Shown: positions 44,629 through 53,128, numbered from the stretch's first letter. The stretch: 64,000 bases of DNA from Myxococcus hansupus (GCF_000280925.3 NZ_CP012109.1:1240001-1304000), one strand, 5' to 3'. The notes: generated by a model from the letters alone, not told the origin. Program-made: numbers and translations.

Positions 44629-45539
44629 TTGGCCCCCGTCACGAGAGGTTCGAGGTGCTCCATGACCTGTTCAATCGCCTTGCGTCCGAATTCGGGGGTG
44701 AAGAGCCGGGGCACCGGGTAGACGGGCGCGTGGAGGTTGCGCTCCAGCTTGGTCCCCGCGAGCACCGCCTGCGTCGCCCGGTCGTGGTGCGCCTGGGCCA
44801 CGGCGAGCAGCTCCGGGTGGCCTTGCAGCGCCTCCAAGTCCGCGCCGGTGAAGCGCTCCGGGAAGGACTGGTTGAGCACCGCCGCGTGCGTGCGCAGGCT
44901 CACCTTGTCGCGCAGCGCCGCGTGCAGCTCCAGCGCCTCGTTCACCGGCATCTCCTCGGGCAGGGCCACCAGCACGGCGGCGGTGACGGAGGGGTCCACC
45001 AGCAGGTCGCGCATCTTCTGGGCTTCGCGTGCCATGGGGCCCGGCGGCACCGTCTGAATCAGCACCTGCGGCACGCTGAGGAAGGAGATGGCGTGGCCGG
45101 TGGCGGGCGCGTCCATGACGATGGTGTCGAAACGCCAGCGCCCGTCCGGGAGCTTCTCCTGGAGGTGGAACATGATTTTGCCCAGCAGCACCAGCTCCTG
45201 CAGGGACGGGATGAAGCGGAGGAATTGCCGCGACAGCCGGTTCTCGAAGACCGTCTTGTAGAGGGTCTCGAAGCGCAGGACCATGAGGCCGTACTCACGC
45301 ATGGCCTCCTGCGGGCGCACGTTGACGGCCCAGAGGTTCTCCTCCAGCAGGCGTATCTCCGGGCCCGCCTCGGGACGCTCCAGGAAGCGGCTGACGCGCT
45401 CCTGGGTGTTCACCTCGCACACCAGCGTGCGTTTGCCGGCGCGCGCCGAGCGCAAGGCCAAGGCCGCCGCGACAGTGCTCTTGCCGACGCCGCCCTTGCC
45501 GGAGACGATCCACAGTCGCTTGTCGAGTAGTCCGGCCAT
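44625..45539 (-). CDS. ArsA/Get3-type ATPase, first copy
   Basis: A 304-residue ATPase and paralogue of the gene downstream. ATG 45539 gives the expected N-terminus GLLDKRLWIVSGKGGVGKSTVAA with the Walker A lysines. Other elements: VCEVNTQERVSRFLERP (switch), VMDAPATGHAISFLSVPQVL and AAVLNQSFPERF. First gene of the two-gene - strand operon. It diverges from the small coiled-coil gene at 45710, so the 170 bases between hold both promoters. Two adjacent half-size ArsA genes are a known layout in myxobacteria and actinobacteria, in contrast to the single fused two-domain ArsA of arsenic operons. Confidence 0.88.
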   Translation of the reverse strand: MAGLLDKRLWIVSGKGGVGKSTVAAALALRSARAGKRTLVCEVNTQERVSRFLERPEAGPEIRLLEENLWAVNVRPQEAMREYGLMVLRFETLYKTVFENRLSRQFLRFIPSLQELVLLGKIMFHLQEKLPDGRWRFDTIVMDAPATGHAISFLSVPQVLIQTVPPGPMAREAQKMRDLLVDPSVTAAVLVALPEEMPVNEALELHAALRDKVSLRTHAAVLNQSFPERFTGADLEALQGHPELLAVAQAHHDRATQAVLAGTKLERNLHAPVYPVPRLFTPEFGRKAIEQVMEHLEPLVTGAK

Positions 45540-45709
45540 AGAAAGAGAGCGGCGAACCGTAGGAATCGTGTTCACGGGAGTCAACGCGTTTGGCTTCGGG
45601 TTGTTGCGCTGCTTGACACGTCGCGTTGCCCCCTCGCAGAGTGCGGCGTTTTCTTCAAGACTTCCCGCTGGCCCGGCAGGGCCCCATTCGCGAGGACGCG
45701 CGGTTCCCC

Positions 45710-46018
45710 ATGCTCAAGAACAATCCGGTGATGAAGAAGCTCGTCGAGACGGGCGAGGAGCGCATCGGCAAGCTGGCCCAGCAGCTTCTGTCGAACGAGA
45801 AGTTCGTCACGGCGGTGCAGACGCTGGTGTCGCGCTCCCTGGCCGCGAAGGGCACCCTGGACAGCGCGCTGCGCACGGCCCTGTCCGCGGCGAACCTGCC
45901 GTCCACCGCGGACCTGGAGCAGCTTCGTTCGAAGGTGGACGACCTGGAGCGTCTGCTCTCGTCCGTTGAAGGCAAGGTGGACACGCTGCTGGCCTCGAAG
46001 GCCCCGCAGAAGAAGTAG
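45710..46018 (+). CDS. Small coiled-coil, phasin-like protein
   Basis: A 102-residue soluble protein starting MLKNNPVMKKLVETGEERI. The first two thirds is an amphipathic helix (KLAQQLLSNEKFVTAVQTLV) and the C-terminus is a leucine-heptad coiled coil introduced by LPSTADLEQLRSKVDDLERL. The LP-x-D-L-x-x-L-x-x-K-V-D-x-L-E pattern is the hallmark of the C-terminal helix of phasins and phasin-like proteins that coat polyhydroxyalkanoate granules. A similar stretch ends the PhaR-domain protein encoded at 46891-47595. The parA gene follows 61 bases later on the same strand. A granule-associated or scaffold role is inferred; no PHA synthase is in the window. Confidence 0.65.
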   Translation: MLKNNPVMKKLVETGEERIGKLAQQLLSNEKFVTAVQTLVSRSLAAKGTLDSALRTALSAANLPSTADLEQLRSKVDDLERLLSSVEGKVDTLLASKAPQKK

Positions 46019-46079
46019 TTCGCCCGCGCGGCGGAAATCGGTTGTCACCACCTTCTCGGTGGATGAGGAGTGCCCGGCC

Positions 46080-46880
46080 ATGAGGCGCATCGCGTTCATC
46101 AATGAGAAGGGTGGTACCTGCAAGACGACCCTGGCGGTGAACACGGCCGCCTGGCTGGCCAAGGAGCGGGGCCTGCGGGTGCTGCTCGTGGACCTGGACA
46201 CGCAGGGGCATGCGGGCAAGGCGCTGGGCGTGGATGTCCGCACCTTGCCGCGCAACGTGTTCCACCTGCTGACGGATGCGTCGGTCACCTTCGAGGACGT
46301 GGTTCAGCGCTCCGCCTTGGAGGGGCTGGACGTGCTGCCGGCCTACAAGGAGATGTCGGACTTCCCCGTGGTGGTGGCCTCCGACGCGCGCCGTGCCCAC
46401 CGCCTGGCGGACCGGCTGCGCGCTGCGGAGGCCGCGGGCTACGACGCCATCGTCTTCGACGCGCCGCCGTCCATGGGGACCACCACGCGCAACATCCTGG
46501 TGGCCGCCACGGAGGTCGTGGTGCCGGTGGCGCTGACGTACCTGGCGCTGGACGGTTGCGCGGAGGTGGCGGACACCGTGCGCCAGGTGGGTGAGGCGGA
46601 AGGGCGGCCCGACCTTCGCGTGACGAAGGTGGTGCCGACGCTGTACCGGAAGACGGCGCTGGCCACGGCGATTCTGGAGCGCCTGAAGGCCTACTTCCCG
46701 GACGCGCTGGCCGCCACGCCGCTGGGCTACGACGTGAAGGTCGACGAGGCGCAGAGCCACGGACAGACCATCTGGGAGTACGCGCCGCGCAGCCGGGGCG
46801 CGCAGATGCTGGCGGCCATCGCGGCGGAGCTGCACGGCGAGCCCGCCCCCAAGCGGAGGCGGGCGGCGCGCAAGGCCTGA
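46080..46880 (+). CDS. ParA family ATPase
   Basis: A 266-residue ParA/MinD-type ATPase. ATG 46080 begins MRRIAFINEKGGTCKTT, a deviant Walker A with the signature lysine but with Cys where most ParA proteins have Gly. Walker A' is VLLVDLDTQGHAG and Walker B IVFDAPPSMGTTT. The basic C-terminus (PKRRRAARKA) could bind DNA non-specifically. No parB gene or parS-like site adjoins it, so it belongs to the orphan ParA class that positions protein cargo on the nucleoid. It lies between a phasin-like gene (same strand) and a PhaR-domain gene (convergent, 10 bases between stops), which suggests the cargo. Confidence 0.9.
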   Translation: MRRIAFINEKGGTCKTTLAVNTAAWLAKERGLRVLLVDLDTQGHAGKALGVDVRTLPRNVFHLLTDASVTFEDVVQRSALEGLDVLPAYKEMSDFPVVVASDARRAHRLADRLRAAEAAGYDAIVFDAPPSMGTTTRNILVAATEVVVPVALTYLALDGCAEVADTVRQVGEAEGRPDLRVTKVVPTLYRKTALATAILERLKAYFPDALAATPLGYDVKVDEAQSHGQTIWEYAPRSRGAQMLAAIAAELHGEPAPKRRRAARKA

Positions 46881-46890
46881 GGCGGGAGCG

Positions 46891-47595
46891 TTACTCCGGC
46901 TTCGGCGGCTGCTTCTGCTGCTCGACCTCGGCCAGCTTCTTCTCCAGCTCCTCGAGACGCTGCGTGAGCGTGGCCATGTCGCGGCCGAGGGCGGGGAGGT
47001 TGCCGGTGAGGTTCTCGACGACGTGCTTCACGCGCTCGTCGATGCGGCGCTGCCACTCCTCGAAGGCGCGCTGGCTGGCCTTGAGCAGGTCGGCCGGGCT
47101 GAGGCCCGCGGCGGCGGCGTCCGGGGTTTCGGCGGGGGCTTCGGCGGGCGCCTCCTCGGCTTCACCTTCGGCGCGGGGGGCGTTCTCGTCCCGGCGCAGG
47201 AGCTTGTCGAGGCGGGATTCCGCTTCCTCGCGGATGGAGGCGACTCGCGGGGAGACCTCCTTCTGGATGAAGCCCGAGATGGACTCGCCGGGGTGGCGGA
47301 TGATTTCCCGCAGCACCGACAGCGGCATCTGGTTCTTCTTCTTCTCCTCCTCGAAGATGATTTGAGCGAGGGTGACGGAGGTCAGGTCCTCTTTGGTACG
47401 GTTGTCGACAATCCGTACCTCGGTGCCCTCCTTGATCATCGCTGCGATCTCATCAAGGGTGACGTACCGGCTCTCCACGGTGTCGTAGAGCTTCCGGTTC
47501 GTGTACCGCTTGATGATCTTCGGCTCCTTGTTCGGAGCGCCTGCTTGCTCAGCCTCGCTCATGTGTCTCTCCGCCCCTTTTGGGCTCGACATCAA
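46891..47595 (-). CDS. PhaR-type polyhydroxyalkanoate regulator-domain protein
   Basis: A 234-residue protein. Residues about 25-95 form the PHA accumulation regulator DNA-binding domain (IKRYTNRKLYDTVESRYVTL then DEIAAMIKEGTEVRIVDNRT and DLTSVTLAQIIFEEE). An ISGFIQKEVSPRV segment, an Ala/Glu-rich linker (about 140-170) and a C-terminal coiled coil follow, the last introduced by NLPALGRDMATLTQRLEELE, phasin-like in pattern. A ribosome site (GGAGAG) precedes the ATG. In PHA-producing bacteria PhaR represses phasin genes and binds granules. Many deltaproteobacteria have this domain without a PHA pathway, so regulation of another granule or surface is possible. Divergent from the zinc-ribbon gene. 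Confidence 0.85.
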   Translation of the reverse strand: MMSSPKGAERHMSEAEQAGAPNKEPKIIKRYTNRKLYDTVESRYVTLDEIAAMIKEGTEVRIVDNRTKEDLTSVTLAQIIFEEEKKKNQMPLSVLREIIRHPGESISGFIQKEVSPRVASIREEAESRLDKLLRRDENAPRAEGEAEEAPAEAPAETPDAAAAGLSPADLLKASQRAFEEWQRRIDERVKHVVENLTGNLPALGRDMATLTQRLEELEKKLAEVEQQKQPPKPE

Positions 47596-47674
47596 GCCAC
47601 GTGCCCCGCCTGAGTCTCGCAGGGGCGATTCTCGTAGCAGAGGGGTTGGAGGCGAGCAAGCAACGTGAACCCGG

Positions 47675-47704
47675 TTCGCCGTGTCCGCCCCGTCGTCCTA
47701 TACT
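47675..47704 (+). promoter_or_regulatory. Candidate sigma-70-type promoter of the zinc-ribbon gene
   Basis: TATACT (47699-47704) is a good -10 hexamer in otherwise GC-rich sequence. TTCGCC (47675-47680) is a weak -35 at an 18-base spacing. The ATG of the zinc-ribbon gene is 25 bases downstream. The -35 match is poor, so the call rests mainly on the -10. Confidence 0.3.
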
Positions 47705-47728
47705 CGTGGTTCCTGCCGGGCCTGCTGA

Positions 47729-50238
47729 ATGATCGTCAAGTGTGAGCGGTGCCAGACGCGGTTCAAGATCCCCGACGAGAAGGTGACCGAGAAGGGGGTC
47801 AAGGTCCGCTGCACCAAATGCCAGAACACGTTCCGGGTCGCCCGCGACGCCGCGGCCGTCGCCCCTCCCGAGCCGCCCGCTCCCTCGACGGACGGGCAGG
47901 CCGACCCCTTCGCGCGCTTCGGGGTAGCTGCCGACCCCCGGTCGGTGGAGCTCACCAAGCCGGGCTATTTCGAGATGGGGGTCGAGGCGACCAGGCCCCT
48001 GCCTGAGCGCCCCAGCGCTCCTCCCTCGACCTGGAACAGCATGGACGGGGACCTGGGCTCGGATGACAGCGTCTTCCAGGAGCCGACGCGCGTCACCCGG
48101 TTGCCGCTGCCGGAGGCTGCGCCTCCGCCGCCCCCACCCGGGGCCTTCGTTGTGCCAGTTCCGGGGAATTCCGGACGTCCGCCGCCCTCCAAGGCGGGGG
48201 CCGCCGGTCCCGTCGCGCCGCCACGGGGCCCTCCCATGGGCCTCGAGGACCGGGCCGCGCCTCCGGTGCCCGAGTCCACGCCTCCAGGTGTTTCCCCCGC
48301 CAGTGCCCGCCGGGGGGCCGTGCCGCCTGCACCGCCTCCGCCCGGAGCGGACCCGTTTTCGGACCTTTTGGGAGAGCCGGCTCCGGCCAGGCCCGAGGCT
48401 TCGGCCTCGGCGGGGGCGCTCCGCCGTGGCGCCGTGGCGCCTCCGCAGGGGGGCAGCCCCTCGGGCGCGGTGGCGCTCGGGGTGATGCGGCCCGCCGGGC
48501 GTCAGCCGTCCGCGGCAACTCCCGCGTATGGCGGAGACGACCCGTTTGCCTCCATCGACATCGATGTGGCGCCGGTGTCCTCGGCGTCCCCGGGCGCTCC
48601 TCCTCCCGTGGAGGACGACCCGTTCGCGTCGCTCGACATCGACGACGCGGGGAGCGCGGCGGCTCCAGCGGCGTCCGCCCATGGCGCCTCGGGTCCAAGA
48701 GGGGCGGCCGTCAGCGCGCCTGTGCCGCCGTTGGGGGCGGACCCGTTCGCGTCCATCGACCTCCATGGCGCGCCGCCTGCTCACGCCGGTGCTCCGACGG
48801 GGGACGCGGACCCGTTCGCGTCCATCGACCTTCATGGCACCCCGGCGCCCAAGCCTGCCCGGAGCAGCCCTCCCCAGGCGAGCGCGGACCCGTTCGCGTC
48901 CATCGACCTTCACGGCGCGCCGGGGCCCAAGCCCGCCCGGAGCAGCCCTCCCCAGGCGAGCGCGGACCCGTTCGCGTCCATCGACCTTCATGGCACCCCG
49001 GCGCCCAAGCCTGCCCGGAGCAGTCCCCCCCAGGCGAGCGCGGACCCGTTCGCGTCCATCGACCTTCACGGCGCGCCGCCTGCGAAGTCGGCCAAGGGCG
49101 CTTCGCCGGCTTCATCCGCGAAGGGTGCCGCGCCGGTCGCGCCTCCTCCAGCGGGGCCTGACCCCTTCGCGGCCATCGACGTTGGCGCCGCGCCGGTCGC
49201 GCCGCCTCCAGCGGGGCCTGATCCCTTCGCGGCCATTGACGTTGGCGCGGCGGGGGACGCCGGGGCCTCAGGGGCGCCGTCTCCCTTCGGTGTCTTGGAT
49301 GCGGCGGGCGGCCTCTCTCCAGACGATGGGGCCTCCGCATCCGGGCACGATGCCACTTCGAACCCCGGAGACTTGTTCGACCTCGGCGCGCACGGTGAGG
49401 ACTCGGGGATGCACCCGACGGACACCGGGCGTGCGGCGCTGTTCGGGACGACCGCCCCAGGCTCCGAGCACCTGTCGGGTGCATCGCTGCTCGCGGATGT
49501 GCCCGCCATGGAGGGCGCCCAGGACTTTGGGGTGACGCTGGGCCGCGTGGGCGCGCCCAGTGGCGTTCAGCGCGAGGTCCTGGACGTGGACGGGCTTCCG
49601 ACGAAGCCCGTGGTCACCGTGGCCAAGCCCACCGCCCGGCCCGAGGACGTGGGCATCCCCCAGCGGCGACCGTCGAGTCGGTTCGGCAAGGCGGTGGGGT
49701 TCGTCGTCAACTTCGTGCTGGCGGCGGTCGTGGTCGCCGCGTTGGGTGTCGCGGCCCGGATGTACCAGCGTGACGGGCGGGTCGACCTGTCGGCCTTGTC
49801 ACTGGAGTCGGTGCGCTCGCTGGTCGTCCCCACGGCGAAGCCGCTCGTGGCCGTGGACGTGACGAACGGCCTCTACGAAACGCGCGACGGCCGGGCCCTC
49901 TACTACGTCCGGGGCGAGGCGTTGAATCACTCGGAGACGGCCGCCCGCATCCGGGTGCGCGCCGCGCTGTATGACGGACAGCAGCGCGTGGCCTCCTCCG
50001 AAGCGCTGGTGGGGGCGTGCCCACGCCCGAAGAACTCTATTCCGCCAGCACGCTCGAGGCGGCTTCGGCCCTGCGCCAGCGCATCGACGCGGCCGCGGTG
50101 CCCGTGGCGCCCGGGGCGAAGGCGCCCTTTGTCATCGTGTTTCCGGAGCACCCCACGGACATGGGGGGCTTCCGGTTGGAGCTGACGTTGGAGCCCGACC
50201 TCTCCAAGACGGCGGAGGCGGGTCGCAAGCGCGAGTGA
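47729..50238 (+). pseudogene. MJ0042 zinc-ribbon/DUF3426 membrane protein, apparent frameshift
   Basis: The N-terminal 36 residues form an MJ0042 zinc ribbon (CERCQTRFKIPD, then CTKCQNTFRV). A long Pro/Ala/Gly-rich region follows. It includes about four tandem copies of a 26-residue unit (DPFASIDLHGxPxPKPARSS) at 48800-49080, and further DPFAxID units. A membrane helix (VGFVVNFVLAAVVVAALGV, about residue 655) and a C-terminal beta domain like DUF3426 (ALYYVRGEALNHSETAARIRVRAAL) come next. At the GGGGG run 50011-50015 the sensible reading leaves this frame and continues as VPTPEELYSAST and KAPFVIVFPEHPTDMGGFRLEL to the stop at 50238. One more G would restore an 836-residue protein. Without it the product ends in unrelated sequence at 50185. 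Function unknown. Confidence 0.75.
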
Positions 50239-50244
50239 GCCATC

Positions 50245-50997
50245 ATGCCCACGCAGGAGGATGCACGGACTGTCGCTCGCTTCATCCACGCCTTGAGCGG
50301 CGGCGCGGAGGTGCGGCGCAAGGCCGCCGCGCGTGAGCTCGCCTGGAGAGACCCGCTCGACTCCAACGAGCTGATAGGTGAGCTCATCTCCCTCTCTCGG
50401 GCGGGATGGGGCCCCGCGGCCTGCGCGCTCTCCGACTTCATGGCCGCGCTGGCGCAGGAGTCCGAGCACATTCCCCACGTGGAGTCCCTGCGGCGGCTCG
50501 CGAACATCCAGTCGCTCGACACCGTGGCGGACCTGTTCGCGCAGGGGCCCGCGAAGCTGGAGATGGACGCGGACGCCGCCGCGCGCGCGGATGCGAATGC
50601 GTTCTCCCAGTCGCTCGGCCACTTGAAGCAGCAGGCCCGCCTCACGAAGGACCCGGATACCCTGTCGCGGCTGGCCACCGTCAGCAATCCGACGGTCCTG
50701 CGCAACGTGCTCATCAACCCCCGTCTCACCGAGGAGTTGGTGGTCCGCATCGCCGCGCGTCGTCCGGCTCGGCCCGAGCCCCTCATCGAAATCTGGAAGT
50801 CACCGCGCTGGTCCGTGCGCCATGCCATCCGGCGCGCGCTCGTCTTCAACCCGTACCTGCCTCCGGAGACGGGCGCGAAAATCGTTCCGCTGCTCAACAC
50901 GGGCGACTTGCGGGAGCTGGTCGCGAACGCGGCGTTGCACCCGGCCCTGCGCGCGCAGGCCGCTCGGCTGCTCACAGGAGGCGAGGGGACGCGTTAG
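50245..50997 (+). CDS. HEAT-like helical repeat protein, hypothetical
   Basis: A 250-residue soluble protein beginning 6 bases after the stop of the zinc-ribbon/DUF3426 gene, so the two form an operon. Helical pairs recur along its length: VRRKAAARELAWRDP near the N-terminus, DPDTLSRLATVSNPTVLRNVL in the middle, then SPRWSVRHAIRRALVFNPYLP and GDLRELVANAALHPALRAQA towards the end. Arg/Ala-rich helices with Asn-Pro turns are typical of HEAT-type or DUF2336-type solenoids, which bind proteins. No signal peptide or active site is seen. Its stop overlaps the stop of the convergent tatA-like gene. Confidence 0.7.
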   Translation: MPTQEDARTVARFIHALSGGAEVRRKAAARELAWRDPLDSNELIGELISLSRAGWGPAACALSDFMAALAQESEHIPHVESLRRLANIQSLDTVADLFAQGPAKLEMDADAAARADANAFSQSLGHLKQQARLTKDPDTLSRLATVSNPTVLRNVLINPRLTEELVVRIAARRPARPEPLIEIWKSPRWSVRHAIRRALVFNPYLPPETGAKIVPLLNTGDLRELVANAALHPALRAQAARLLTGGEGTR

Positions 50998-51221
50998 CGG
51001 CGGCGCGGCTGCTCGGGCTCGGTGAACTCGGCGTCCGAGGTGCTGCGACGCGCAGGGGGGAGTGGCTTCGCATCCACCAGGTCGTCGCCACGCGACGCCT
51101 TCCGGAACGAATACACGAACTTGCCCACGGCATTGCCGAGCTGACCCATGCGGGCGGCCGAGAAGACCACCAGCAGGATGAAGCCGAGGACGATGATTTC
51201 TCCGAGGCCGAGGCCCAGCAT
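50994..51221 (-). CDS. tatA: TatA/TatE-like translocase subunit
   Basis: A 75-residue protein with the TatA layout: a short periplasmic N-terminus MLGLGLGEIIV, one membrane helix (LGFILLVVFSAARMG), an amphipathic helix (GNAVGKFVYSFRKASRG) and a charged tail. The membrane helix begins with GLGEII rather than the more usual FG-hinge wording, and the ARMGQLGNAVGKF segment matches the hinge and amphipathic helix of TatA. It forms protein-conducting pores for folded, twin-arginine proteins with TatBC. No tatB or tatC lies alongside, so it is either a dispersed tatA or a specialised paralogue. Divergent from the GDPD gene. Confidence 0.8.
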   Translation of the reverse strand: MLGLGLGEIIVLGFILLVVFSAARMGQLGNAVGKFVYSFRKASRGDDLVDAKPLPPARRSTSDAEFTEPEQPRRR

Positions 51222-51332
51222 GATGAAGCACAGTGCAGCAAAGGGCGGGGGGAGGCAAGCCGCGCGTCCACCGCTGTACGCCCGGTTGGACTTCTGCTGC
51301 ACGCCGCCGCGCACCAGCGCAGACTGGAGGGC

Positions 51333-52058
51333 ATGCTCCTGCTTGCCCACCGTGGCGCCAGCGCCGACGCCCCCGAAAACACCCTGGAAGCCTTCGCCGA
51401 GGCGGCCCGCCAAGGCGCCGACGGGGTGGAACTGGACGCGATGCTCTGTGGCTCCGGGGAGGTCGTCGTCTGCCACGACGAGCGGCTGGAGCGGCTCGCA
51501 CGCCTTCCGTGGGAAGTCCGCCTCACGCCGTGGTGGAAGCTTCAGCGCGCGGATGTCGGCTCGCCGCTGGGTTTCGCGCCTGCTCGCATCCCCCTGCTGG
51601 AAGAAGTCCTGGGGGCCCTGCCGCCCCAGTTCCTGGTCAACATCGAGCTCAAGTGCGAGCGCGCTGACGACGGGGGCCTGGCGGAGCAGGTGGCGCGGCT
51701 GGTGCGCAAGCATGGGCTGGCGGGCCGGGTGGTCATCTCCAGCTTCAACCCGCTCTGCCTCTTCCGGCTCGCGGCTGCGGCGCCAGAGCTGCGCCGGGGG
51801 CTGCTCATCGACCCGGACAAGTCCTGGGCCGTCCAGGCCTACGCGGTGAGCCCGCTCGTCTCGTCACACTCGGTCCACCCCTTCCACGAGGCCTGCACCC
51901 CGGAGCGCGTGGCCGGCTGGCGTGCATCGGGGCTGAGCGTGGCGGCGTGGACGGTGGATGATGCCCAGCGCGCCCATGAATTGGAGCGCATGGGCATCAG
52001 CTACCTCATCACCAACCGGCCGGGGGCGGTCCGTCAGGCCCTGCACCCCGCCGGGTGA
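51333..52058 (+). CDS. Glycerophosphodiester phosphodiesterase
   Basis: A 241-residue TIM-barrel enzyme that hydrolyses glycerophosphodiesters to glycerol-3-phosphate and an alcohol. The family motif LLAHRGASADAPENTLEAF is at the very N-terminus, followed by GADGVELDAMLCGSGEVVVCHDE with the metal-binding Glu/Asp and catalytic His. NIELKCE carries further ligands; WTVDDAQRA and YLITNRPG close the barrel. No signal peptide, so it is cytoplasmic (UgpQ-like) and recycles phospholipid head groups. The ATG at 51333 has GGAGG only 2 bases away, unusually close, but no better start exists before the HRG motif. Divergent from tatA. Confidence 0.94.
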   Translation: MLLLAHRGASADAPENTLEAFAEAARQGADGVELDAMLCGSGEVVVCHDERLERLARLPWEVRLTPWWKLQRADVGSPLGFAPARIPLLEEVLGALPPQFLVNIELKCERADDGGLAEQVARLVRKHGLAGRVVISSFNPLCLFRLAAAAPELRRGLLIDPDKSWAVQAYAVSPLVSSHSVHPFHEACTPERVAGWRASGLSVAAWTVDDAQRAHELERMGISYLITNRPGAVRQALHPAG

Positions 52059-52061
52059 CGC

Positions 52062-52967
52062 TCAGAAGTCCAGGCCGAGCGTGGTGTTGAAGGCGAACAC
52101 GGCCGGGAGTCCCCGCTCCACGGTGTTGCCGTTCTCCTGGTAGGAGACGCTGCCCGTGCGCGTCAGCGAGAGCTCCGCGCCAAGCTGAAGCACGCCACCG
52201 ATGAACCGCACGCCGCCGTAGATGCGCTGGTTGATGTTACTGCCGAAGCCCACCTTCCGGTACACGGCGGTGTCGGTCAGCGCCTCGCGCGAGTCATCCC
52301 CGGTCGTGTCGTCGAAGGACCGGTCCTGGTTGAAGTCGATGCGGCTGGACGTCGCGCCGACGAAGCCCAGGTCCAGGCCGCCGTAGGGCGTCAGCGTCAC
52401 CATTCCGCCCAGGGGGAACTGCTTGCCCACGCCGAAGTCCAGGCCCATCACCGTGAGGCTCAGGTCCCTGGCGCCGAACAGCTTCGTCACGTGCCCGCGC
52501 ACGCCGAAGTCGGGCAGGTAGGTGAAGCCCTCGTTGGCGGCCCACTTCACCTCGCCCGTGGCCACCACCTGGCTGCTCTCCTCCACCCAGCCAACGCGGC
52601 CGCCCAGCTCCAGCGAGAAGGGCAGGCCCTTGCGCGCGTGGAACGATGGGATGAGCACCGTGGAGGGCTGCTCTCGCTGCGTGGGGATGTTCACGCTGCC
52701 CGGCAGGGACACCACGGAGAGCTCCGCGTTGATGGCCCAGGCCGAGTGCCCCGTCGTCTCCGGGGGCATCAGGTTCACCGAGGTGATGGCCGCGCCCATG
52801 ATGCGGGCGAACGCCTGGAAGTCCGCGTCGGCGGACGCCACCGCGTTGTCTCCGGTGGGATTGCCGAACCGAGCGATCTCCAGGTCATTCGGACCCGCGA
52901 GCGCGGACGCCCCTGCCGCCCAGGCCGCAAGGGCCAGCCACCGACTGAACGTCCGCATTCGATTCAC
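52062..52967 (-). CDS. Outer-membrane beta-barrel-like protein, hypothetical
   Basis: A 301-residue exported protein. A signal peptide (WLALAAWAAGASALA) is followed by alternating hydrophobic and polar strands separated by turns, for example FSLELGGRVGWVEESSQ, LSLTVMGLDFGVGKQF, VTLTPYGGLDLGFVG and YGGVRFIGGVLQLGAELSLT. It ends FAFNTTLGLDF, with the terminal Phe recognised by the Bam machinery. This is the pattern of a barrel of about 12 strands. Not recognised as a named family. Convergent with the GDPD gene (stops almost touching); it stands downstream of the S41 protease on the same strand but beyond a terminator. Confidence 0.7.
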   Translation of the reverse strand: MNRMRTFSRWLALAAWAAGASALAGPNDLEIARFGNPTGDNAVASADADFQAFARIMGAAITSVNLMPPETTGHSAWAINAELSVVSLPGSVNIPTQREQPSTVLIPSFHARKGLPFSLELGGRVGWVEESSQVVATGEVKWAANEGFTYLPDFGVRGHVTKLFGARDLSLTVMGLDFGVGKQFPLGGMVTLTPYGGLDLGFVGATSSRIDFNQDRSFDDTTGDDSREALTDTAVYRKVGFGSNINQRIYGGVRFIGGVLQLGAELSLTRTGSVSYQENGNTVERGLPAVFAFNTTLGLDF

Positions 52968-53041
52968 CGCCTCCCGGGCGCGCGACCGGCCGGTGAGGCG
53001 CCCACCGCGCCGGACGCTAACGCCTGCTCGCGAGGAGCGTC

Positions 53042-53100
53042 AACAAAACGGGCGGCCCCCCCCGTGGTCTCCAAAGGAGTCCCACCGGAAAGGCCGCCCG
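53042..53100 (-). terminator. Terminator of the S41 protease gene
   Basis: Read on the - strand, GGGCGGCC (53099-53092) and GGCCGCCC (53057-53050) pair over a long, partly paired loop with an inner GTGG/CCAC stem. The bases after the second arm are GTTTTGTT. This lies about 30-85 bases beyond the protease stop and separates it from the beta-barrel gene downstream. Confidence 0.65.
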
Positions 53101-53128
53101 GAAAGCGGCGGAAAACGCCTGGCCGCGC

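Noticed and set aside
47549-49069. 506-codon frame on the - strand with striking Arg/Gly repeats
   Set aside because: The repeats are the complement of the 78-bp DPFASID repeats of the + strand gene, which has a zinc-ribbon start and a membrane helix; this strand has no ribosome site or domain.
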